From Ciona intestinalis (Eukaryota; Chordata; Ascidiacea; Phlebobranchia; Cionidae): a DNA stretch of 64,000 nt. The notes under the pieces are model-generated. The model ran no database searches and had not been told where the DNA came from. It saw only the letters and a list, made by a program, of their open reading frames with translations. Shown piece after piece: positions 56,301 to 64,000 of the stretch. Location of the stretch: the NCBI RefSeq assembly GCF_000224145.3, contig NC_020166.2:3518948-3582947 (forward strand). The letters run 5' to 3'. Both the position numbers and the translations under genes were made by a program. Numbering within the stretch: position 1 is the first letter of the stretch; every line of letters starts with the position of its first letter.

Positions 56301-58197
56301 ACAATGGTAGCAGCAACGAGCCTAGAACCCAGTACCCATAGATTAGAGGCAGGTGCGTAACCACTTTGCCCTGGCGCCGGACATTTTAAATGCAAAGTTA
56401 TCCATAACAAAGTAACTATGACCAAAACAAAATATAAAACTAAAAAATCTATATTTTCAAACCTGGTATTTTAAATGCAAAATTATCCATAACGTTCCTC
56501 ATAACCCTTCCTTTCTCCATGTAAATATGAGCCACAAGATAATATATATCGATTGGAAAAGCACCGTGATAATAAATAATCAGGGCTGGCCCCGTGTCAG
56601 GGATATTTTGCATTCCCACCACCTCATAACCTGCAACAGGGGTAAATAATTGGTTAAAAATTAGCCATGGTAAACCTGACTGTGTAAAAGGGGGCGTTTA
56701 TAACTTTCTATCATTATTATTCACTTTAGAACACGACTAAAAAATATTTTCCTCTATTTCAATTCAAATTAACCAAACACAGAAAACAGTTTTTTAAAAA
56801 CTAGTAAAAACCTAAAAATAGCTTTTTTAAACACACAACCCTGCTATTTACCCTTGTCGCTATTCTTTACTGTTTCAGAATTTCCACTATAGCCTTGCAA
56901 TATTCACCCATACACAATATTAAAATTATAACAGTGTAGTATGGTTAAAATGTTATGAATAACTTTTCATTATATAAAGATCAGATCAAACTGTATTGTG
57001 CTTATACACTAAGTAAAGGCTTAAAGGAATGCATATATAATACGATGAGGGAAGACAGGACACTTTTAGCACATAATATCCAAATATTCTGATCGTGTTT
57101 TAAACAATTACCAACCGCCTATGATAGTCGTGACTCGCGAGGATACGATTTTATAATTCCTTGAATATTCTTTGTATAATGGGACAAAAAATGAAAAGGT
57201 GTCTCATCTGCCTCCACCCTACTATATATATTACAGATTTTGAGGATCAGTTTTATAATTCCTTGAAAATTCTATGTTTAATACCAAATGGGACGTGAAA
57301 TAGAATGAAAGGCGTCTCATTTTCCCCACCCTACCATACATATTTTTTACCATGCCATATCCAGCCATGTCCACCCCAGAAAGCAGCCATAGTTCTTCGA
57401 TAGCCCTCCCATAAGTCCCGATGATGGAAAGCATCAATTATTGAATGTCTTCGATGGTAAACAAATAAAAGAAGTGCACTGAGATAAAGATACACAACCA
57501 GTAGCATAGGAAGAATGAAGAAAGTTATGACAAATGGAGAGAAAAGATACAATCTCCAACCTGTAAGAAAAAACAAATATTTATTCAAATAAACCGCAGA
57601 CTTATTTAAGTACCTAAAATTTTACAAAATAACAAAGGTATTTTTTGCCACAGTTTAAATTTTTTTGCAACTTAAGTACCTGAAATTTTAAAATAACTAA
57701 GGTATTTTTTGCAACAATTAGATTGCCATTTTTCTCTTTTAAATTTTTAGATTTTAACATTCTATTGTTAATACAAAAATTGGGGTACAAATTTTGTAAA
57801 CTCTCCAAAAACATCATATTATTTTGATACAGATTAGGTTCATTATTTATTAAATAAGCTGTGGGGAAAATTATAAAAAAAAGAAAAGTTTGTAAACCAA
57901 ATCTTGAGTCATCAGCCTATTATTATGGCTCAGCACGTATTTTGTTTTTTACCTTTTTTTTCATAAAAATCCTGTAAACCATGGTAGCTATAAACAAATA
58001 GTTTTATTTTTTTGACTATTCCTTCTATGTCAACATGTTAAAATACATTGCACTAAATTTTTAACCCAAAATATATTGATATAGTTACCTGGAACATGGT
58101 GGTTAAGGAAGAGAACCACCCCGGAAAGATAATAATCAACAAAACTTAGTAAAAAATGGATTGCACAGGTTATCCATTGCACAAGATAATGCAACAT
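53396..58197 (-). CDS. TMEM68: TMEM68-like membrane acyltransferase, seven exons
   Basis: Exons: 58197-58089, 57560-57351, 56630-56463, 55516-55326, 54802-54739, 53997-53858, 53656-53396; phases agree, 380 residues (human about 324, so the C-terminus is longer here). Two N-terminal membrane segments (LSFVDYYLSGVVLFL; FVITFFILPMLLVVYLYLSA) are followed by the lysophospholipid-acyltransferase-type domain: YYHGAFPIDIYY (catalytic His/Asp block), FWGSFPGPRSKV, IVSIAPGGVREAL, and YGGFPVKMRTYIGAPIPYDP. TMEM68 is an ER protein that makes triacylglycerol independently of DGAT1 and DGAT2. The ATG directly follows TTATTTTAG, so the first coding base is next to a splice acceptor (cis or spliced leader). 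The tail after RFRQKQNY is Asn/Ser-rich and not conserved. Introns hold MITEs and a SINE. Confidence 0.93.
53752..53838 (-). mobile_element. SINE fragment, reverse
   Basis: GTGGGTAATAG ... GGCTGACAATTTGGACATCC, in a TMEM68 intron. Confidence 0.6.
55568..55754 (-). mobile_element. MITE
   Basis: TATAGAATTGTGGGGGAAGA ... CTTCCCCCACCCAACTATAT; TMEM68 intron 4. Confidence 0.88.
56068..56387 (-). mobile_element. Full-length SINE, reverse
   Basis: Reads in reverse from GAATGAATAAATGTATGTAA to the head ending GCCCTGGCGCCGGAC. In a TMEM68 intron. Confidence 0.85.
57033..57232 (-). mobile_element. MITE
   Basis: TATATAATACGATGAGGGAA ... CTGCCTCCACCCTACTATAT; TMEM68 intron 2, exon 2 proximal side. Confidence 0.85.
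57236..57340 (-). mobile_element. MITE, distal half, tandem to the previous copy
   Basis: AGTTTTATAATTCCTTGAAA ... TTTCCCCACCCTACCATAC; ends about 10 bases from the TMEM68 exon 2 donor. Confidence 0.8.
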
Positions 58198-59340
58198 CTA
58201 AAATAATGTGGCTAATTGTTTAATATTATGTAATTTAATATTGGCATATAATATTATAATAACTTTATATATCTCTTCGATTACTATAGCGAATATTTTA
58301 AAATATTTCAAACAAAAAAACAGGATATAGCGACAAAACAACAGGTGTTAAAACACGTTTACATTTAGAACATATTTACATTTAATTGGAAAAAAATAAG
58401 CGTACAAATAGCCTATAATCATATTCATCATACAACGAAAATATAATTCGTTTTCAACATAACGACTGCGGAAAAATAGTTCTACTATAGCCTATACATA
58501 CAGATACAGTTATTACAGATTCTACCTAGTTCACTGCTTGATTTTAAACTGTCTGGCGCTTGAACAACTTAGCAGATAAGAAATAAATAGGTAACAACTG
58601 TTCATGATGCAACAGTGACACATCTGTCTAGTTCGTTTGCGTGATGACAATTTTGGCCACGACCTATTAACGGAGACAGTTCATAAGTAATAAGATTGCG
58701 CCTTCAAGTGATGATTTATTAGCTTCGAATCAGGGTCTTTCCCAGGGACATATATTTTAGTAAAGAAGAGAGCTCTAAACAATAGGCACAAAAACACGTT
58801 TAGAAAATTGATGAGTACGTACGTACGTACGAAAAGCATACAACCTGTTGGCCATATTTTAATGCGGCAAGCAGTTTTCTTGGTTAAGTTTGTATTTAAC
58901 AGCGTCCAACCAAAGTGATTAAATTTTGCAATGACTATTGTATGCAAAGAGATTAAAACCATCTCTTTGATTGTATGCATGAATGAATGTAACTTGTTTA
59001 TCCTCCCGTGGCCCTGGAGTATGAAATTATACTTACTTGAAGAGTTTAAGCATCAAAGTTCTGCTCCTTCTTTTATTAATCATATCCCAAGTTTTTGTTC
59101 TACGTTTATTTATACAAACATTCAAGGCAAATAATTATGCATTTAAAATACTACCAGAGTGCATAAGAAACATTATTGAACTTTTACAGAAATATTTTGA
59201 TTCATTATTTCAAAGTTATCCCGAAATAGCAAAATGTTTAAATCACAATTGACACAGAATGGAACATTGAAGAAATTATTCACAAAACATCATAAAAAGC
59301 ATAGTAAAGAATCATGGAATAAAAATCATTGTCATTGTAT
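58198..59340. other. Spacer between RNF213-like gene and TMEM68
   Basis: The spacer holds a tagcgacaaaa element (58258-58430), a short GTAC tetranucleotide run at 58815-58830 and the 3' tip of a minus-oriented SINE (58977-59020). The minus frame 58980-58681 is unrecognised and probably chance. Confidence 0.45.
58258..58430 (+). mobile_element. tagcgacaaaa element, forward copy
   Basis: AATAACTTTATATATCTCTT, then GATATAGCGACAAAACAACA and AATTGGAAAAAAATAAGCGT. It begins about 60 bases upstream of the first TMEM68 exon. Confidence 0.6.
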
Positions 59341-62300
59341 TTACATCCTCACTGTGATCCTGAATACATGAGCAGAGTGCTCACACATGATATCAGCTGG
59401 AATATGATCACACCAACTTACATCTACATCATCATACTTTCCTTCCAGGTATGGCTTCAGTGTTTCACCAAGCCTGTGAGTGTATTTTGTTTTTACAAAG
59501 GTACAAAGTTATGTTAAATCAAAATAACATATTCACCATATTTAATACGAAAGTTTATTAAAATGATAAATTTTGATGGTTACGGAAAGTATTTTTAGGT
59601 CATACCGTTTGTCAAACTTTTATTAATGATGATTAAAAAACCTACATCTAGACATCAGACACAATAATTATGTGATGGATTTTGTTAAAATAGGTTTTGT
59701 TTTATTCTAAACAAAAGCTGGTAGACCTCATAATAGTTTAAATGTAAAGATGTTTTAACAACTGTATTTTTGTCACTATATTTAAATGTATTAATATGAT
59801 CAATGGTAAAACTTGATGTATTACCCCCAGTTTGGAGTCATATCTGGTCCACACATCAATAGAGAGTTAAGTTCAATTTGAAATCGAGCAATATTCATGT
59901 TGATTAAACTTCTTTCCAATTCATTAAGTAAATTCTCATCCTCAATGTCTTTCATGGATTCTGAAAGTTTAAAATTAAGCGATAATTTTTAATACTAAAC
60001 TACCCTACACAATAATTTGAAAATATTATATATTAATGGCACTTTATCTCAGCAGTTAGACTACACGCTTTATCAATAAATGTTTTCAAGGCCAAAATAC
60101 AAATACAATTCTTTAAATTCACAGTATTGAAAAACTATCTATTTGGCACAGAAATGTCAGTCAACAAAACAACAAAAACAACGGAACAGCGGAACAGCGG
60201 AACAGCGAAACAACAAAACCAAAAAAACATCAAAACAACTTACCACTGCCGATAGTTTTTTCAAAGGGGTTGTCACCGTTCAGAACAAATCTAACAGAAC
60301 GATGCCATGACAACCTTTCATAAAGGGCTATGGTGTGACATATCTGTGCAGTACGTGGAATCAATGCAGTTTCTTCAGGAGAAAGCAGGATGTCCTTCTC
60401 CACATAATCACATATTGCTTGTTCAGCTTCTCCTCCAAGCTAAACCAAATATAAATATTTACAATTTAACAACGTTTGTATAATGAACTTTTCCACCTTA
60501 GTCTGGCGCCGTAGCACAGTTGGTTAGCAAGCCTGCCTGTAACTCAGAAGTTATGGGTTCAAGGCTTTTTGCCGCTACCATTGTGGGCGTATGTGTCCTT
60601 TGGCAAGACACTTAACGGCAATTGCTCCAACCCAGTGGTCGCTAATGGGTTGTCCAAATTATTAGCCACAAGAAAAATTTGTTTTAAAAAATAAAAAAAA
60701 TAATCACCTCACAAAGTAACATACTCGGTAACTTGTAATCTGGCAGGAGGTGCAAACCTGTGTTATTTACGACTGTCGTTTTTCGGCCACGTAAAGATAA
60801 AGTAATTTATATTTATTCATTCACCTATATGGACAACTTTCTGAAGTTTTTTAAACAGCTAGATTTTTCCCAACACACACATCTTCATAATGTTATACCC
60901 ATTAATGCCCCTTAACATAAGTTTATTCACGCATTACAAGTTAGAATAGGTGTCTTAAATCAAATGTGTATCAAAATAAATAAAACCTACTGCACCTTTG
61001 CAATGAAACTGATTGCAAGTGTGATGGTTCGAACAGCTTCACAAATATCTGCTGTTCTAGCATTTTCCAAATTAGTGTCGAGATCCTGAATTAATCTTTG
61101 TGGCAAAGGAACCTATTAAATAAAAATAAAATAAAATTTAATACAAAAATCAATCAGCAACAACAAAACATGATTTATCTATGTAAGGCAAAAACAAAAG
61201 GGTTGTTTTGTATAACATTGTCATTGTACCTGTACATTGTATTAACCAAAAACCAAGGACCAATATATTTAAGTGTTTAATTCTCTTTATAATGGCCATT
61301 GTGTTGGTCAAGCTCTGGTTTATCAATTAAAGCACCTTGTTCAAAAAACTCTCACTTAAATCTCAAACTAATCACTTACAAAGTAACATACATGGTAACT
61401 CGTAAGTGACACGAGGTGTATGAAATAGAACACTTGTGTTATAATGCTGTAGCTTTCTGGCCACGTAAGGATAAAGACCAAGGTGATCCTAGAATACAGA
61501 TATTCTAGCGGCCATTTTCGATACCTTCTACCGATACCACTAACCTAAAATTTGGACACTGTACTAACTAGACCCCAGCGGCACCGATTCTAAAATCAAA
61601 ATTTCGAAAAAATATTTATTATGAATATTAATATTCGTCATAAAAACATATTTATAGAATTTTCTCCCGATCCAGCTTCGAATATGTTATAGCGCTACGT
61701 AATACCTAAAAAATGAAACATCACTTTCTTCAAAAAAATGCGGGGAAGGGTTCAGAATACAAACAAGTATGAGGGTCATAACCCGAATCATACAAGTATT
61801 AAATTTTAAAATATTTCGGCGAAAATATAACTTACGCATACATCTATGTAGGTCAGTAGCATGGTATCCCCATTGAAAAAAAAAAATAATTTCAACTTTT
61901 TTTAAAACTGAATATTAATATTCGTCATAAAAACATACTTATAGAATTTTCTCCCGATCCAGCTTCGAATATGTTATAGCGCTACGTAATACCTAAAAAA
62001 TGAAACATCACTTTCTTCAAAAAAATGCGGGGAAGGGTTCAGAATACAAACAAGTATGAGGGTCATAACCCGAATCATACAAGTATTAAATTTTAAAATA
62101 TTTCGGCGAAAATATAACTTACGCATACATCTATGTAGGTCAGTAGCATGGTATCCCCATTGAAAAAAAAAAATAATTTCAACTTTTTTTAAAACTGAAT
62201 ATTAATATTCGTCATAAAAACATACTTATAGAATTTTCTTCCGATCCAGCTTCGAATATGTTATAGCGCTACGTAATACCTAAAAAATGAAACATCATTT

Positions 62301-64000
62301 TCTTCAAAAAAATGCGGGGAAAGGTTCAGAATACAAACAAGTATGAGGGTCATAACCCGAGTCATACAAATATTAAATTTTAAAATATTTCGGCGAAAAT
62401 ATAACTTATCATACTCGAGCCAAACAAGTGAACAGCAACATGTTATTGCAAAACAAACGTTCAGTTACAAAAACAACTTTTGTTTTCCAAGTTTGAATGA
62501 AAAACAAAGTCAATTAACAGGGAAGTGACATGAACTATATCAATATTCTTCACAATATTTAATACCCATCCCCGCACTCATCAGTTGAAGAAATTAATGT
62601 TTCATTGTTTAGTTATTCAGGAGCACTATTACATTTCAAAGTTTGTCTGGTGCAAGATTCTATAAATATGTTTTTATGACACATATTAATAGTCATTTTA
62701 AAAGATCTTAATTGATGAACAATGCTGTATAAAAATGAATCGTGTCGTTGTACATACACTTTAACAATTCTAAGCATTTTAGACACACAACGGTAAATAT
62801 TTACTGTTATAATTTTGTTATAAAAACATTTATGTGGATTAATATGTACTATTTTTGCGTTCGTGCAAATAAAATATATAAACACGAAATTCGAGTAATT
62901 AATACTCTCCACAATATTTAACATCCATCCCCGCACTTTTTTGAAGAAAACGATCTTTCATTTTTATGTATTTCGTGGCGCTATAACATATTCAAAGCTG
63001 GATCGGGAGAAAATTCCATAAATATATTTTTATGACGAACATTAATATTCAAATTTAAAAAAAAAATTACATTAATTATTTTTTCGATGGGGATAACATG
63101 CTAGTGACCTACATAGATGTATGCGTAAGTTATATTTTCGCGAAAAAAATCGAAAATTTAATATTTATATGATTCAAGTTATGACCATACTTGTTTGTAT
63201 TTAACATCTATCCCCGCAATTTTTTTAAAGAAAATAATGTTTAATTTTTTAGGTATTACGTAGCGCTATAACATATTCGAAGCTGGATCGAGAGAAAATT
63301 CTATAAATATGTTTTTATGACAAATATTAATATTCATAATTAATATTTTTTCGAATTTTTTATTTTTTATTTTAGAATCGGTACCGCTGGGGTCTAGTTA
63401 GTACAGTGTCCAAATTTTAGGTTAGTGGTACCAGTAGAAGGTATCGAAAATGGTCGCTAGAATATCTGTATTCTAGGATCACCTTGGTAGGATAAAGCAA
63501 GTTCCTCAACATATTAACAAATTAACAATCCAACTTGTGATTATAATTATTGTTTATGATTTTGTCCATTCCTAAAGACAAAATAGTCAAGTAAACCCAA
63601 GTAATATTGTAGAAAATGTGAATCTTAATTTGAGCAACTTTACTCAGAAGTCATCACTTATAAAAACAGCTAACCTGAGTTGTTTTTTCATTCACTTTTT
63701 CCACTTCATTTTTCAAGCCCACATCCTGTGGATATACCATCTGTGGTATTGTCTGAAAGTTAAAAAAGAGATTCATTAATATTGTTTTATACATGTTGCT
63801 TCTGTCTGCTACCTTTTTTATAAGATATAATAATATAATAATACCTTGATTTATCTCTTCAATTACGGTAGTGAAGATTTAAAATATTTTAAACATAAAG
63901 ACAGGATTAGCGACAAAACAACAGTTGCTAAAACATATATATTTACTACGACTAGTTTAACAAATTTCTTAACTTAACTCACCTCAATCTTGAGTAAACT
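59341..64000 (-). CDS. RNF213: RNF213-like E3 ligase, C-terminal exons (partial)
   Basis: Exons seen: 64000-63983 (continues beyond the window), 63752-63675, 61112-60996, 60439-60244, 59960-59825, 59473-59341; phases agree throughout. Readable product: SLLKIE, TIPQMVYPQDVGLKNEVEKV, then IQDLDTNLENARTADICEAV, LGGEAEQAICDYVEKDI, IALYERLSWHRSVRFVLNGD NPFEK, ELERSLINMNIARFQIEL, and LGETLKPYLEGKYDDVDVSW to the stop at 59341. The pattern and order resemble the extreme C-terminus of RNF213 as I remember it (an R-L-S-x3-S-x4-R-x3-D-P-F motif, and a final L-x-D-T-L-x-x-Y-x-E block). RNF213 is a giant AAA+ E3 ubiquitin ligase acting in lipid droplets and pathogen coating. No RING or AAA domain is within the window, so the name rests on weak C-terminal likeness. 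Confidence 0.55.
60502..60830 (+). mobile_element. Full-length tRNA-derived composite SINE
   Basis: A-box-like TAGCACAGTTGG, B-box-like GGTTCAAGGCT, the body GGGCGTATGTGTCC ... CAAGACACTTAACGGCAA, an A-rich spacer, CACAAAGTAACATACTCGG, then GATAAAGTAA and ATTCATTCA. Intronic in the RNF213-like gene. Confidence 0.85.
61368..63520 (+). mobile_element. SINE 3' part split by the foldback element
   Basis: ACAAAGTAACATACATGG ... CACGAGGTGTATGAAATAG ... GGCCACGTAAGGATAAAG ends at 61476; AGGATAAAGCAAGTTCCTC resumes at 63489. Confidence 0.75.
61477..63488. mobile_element. Mutator-like foldback element with internal tandem repeats
   Basis: A 2012 bp element with ~130 bp near-identical inverted ends (ACCAAGGTGATCCTAGAATA ...). 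It is flanked by the 9 bp duplication AGGATAAAG (61468-61476 and 63489-63497). The left half holds direct repeats of period 287 bp (same point at 61623, 61910, 62197); the right half holds inverted copies. There is no transposase. A 9 bp duplication and long inverted ends fit a non-autonomous MULE. It is inserted in the tail of a SINE within an RNF213-like intron. Confidence 0.85.
63838..63950 (+). mobile_element. tagcgacaaaa element, forward copy
   Basis: AATTACGGTAGTGAAGATTT ... AGCGACAAAACAACAGTTGC, in an intron of the RNF213-like gene. Confidence 0.55.

Noticed and set aside
58681-58980. Minus-strand 99-residue hydrophobic frame
   Set aside because: AT-rich composition gives hydrophobic codons by chance. 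It crosses a GTAC simple repeat and a SINE tip.
62613-62936. Minus-strand 107-residue frame inside the foldback element
   Set aside because: Not similar to a transposase and made of element sequence only.
1-64000. CRISPR array, bacterial operon or retroviral/LTR element
   Set aside because: Direct repeats here are minisatellites, MITEs and SINEs without regular spacers. No reverse transcriptase, gag, capsid or paired LTR was seen.

Overview
The window looks like a piece of a sea-squirt (Ciona-type tunicate) nuclear chromosome. It is AT-rich. Genes are compact, with many short exons and GT-AG introns. The spaces are packed with two repeat families I recognise from Ciona: a ~200 bp, nearly palindromic MITE with TA-rich ends, and a tRNA-headed composite SINE ending in ATTCATTCATTC. 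There are five runs of N, so this is a draft scaffold. All gene calls come from reading translated exons against remembered protein families; no search was run.

Left part (0-18 kb), mostly plus strand: a two-exon EamA/SLC35G-like transporter (472-2078); an eight-exon WSC-domain sulfotransferase (WSCD1/2-like, 3246-6925); and the single-exon planar-polarity/ciliogenesis gene inturned (INTU, 12163-14736). On the minus strand lies a claudin gene with shared exons 2 and 3 (9328-9164, 8792-8491) and apparently several alternative first exons. Two lie close by (10214-10001 and 10682-10469). A third lies on the far side of INTU (17864-17651). All three are exactly 214 nt and end in the same phase, so INTU may sit nested inside a claudin intron.

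Middle (18-28 kb): a gene-poor, repeat-rich stretch, then a minus-strand gene for a Ser/Thr-rich, SGSG-containing, Cys-ended secreted-looking protein (26610-23876). It is preceded by a long Thr/Ser mucin-like coding tandem repeat (26611-27742) that runs into a 500-base gap.

Right part (28-64 kb): four co-oriented minus-strand genes. From upstream to downstream these are the C-terminal end of an RNF213-like giant E3 ligase (64000-59341), TMEM68 (58197-53396), CCDC124 (51188-50508, no intron) and TUBGCP6 (49892-28472, 26 exons traced; the last is probably in the 27743-28242 gap). TUBGCP6 exons 2-5 appear twice in a ~2.2 kb duplication joined by a 50-N gap, most likely two haplotypes placed in tandem.

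Mobile DNA: about 38 MITE copies, about 20 SINE pieces, a second family of short inverted-repeat elements, a hAT-type MITE sitting exactly in the B box of a SINE (8 bp target duplication), and a 2.0 kb Mutator-like foldback element with a 9 bp target duplication inside another SINE. Several MITE ends lie within 10-30 bases of splice sites, and one TUBGCP6 intron is almost entirely a transposon. The protein genes are unrelated in function (transport, sulfation, tight junction, cilium/polarity, centrosome, ribosome, lipid synthesis) and show no single pathway.
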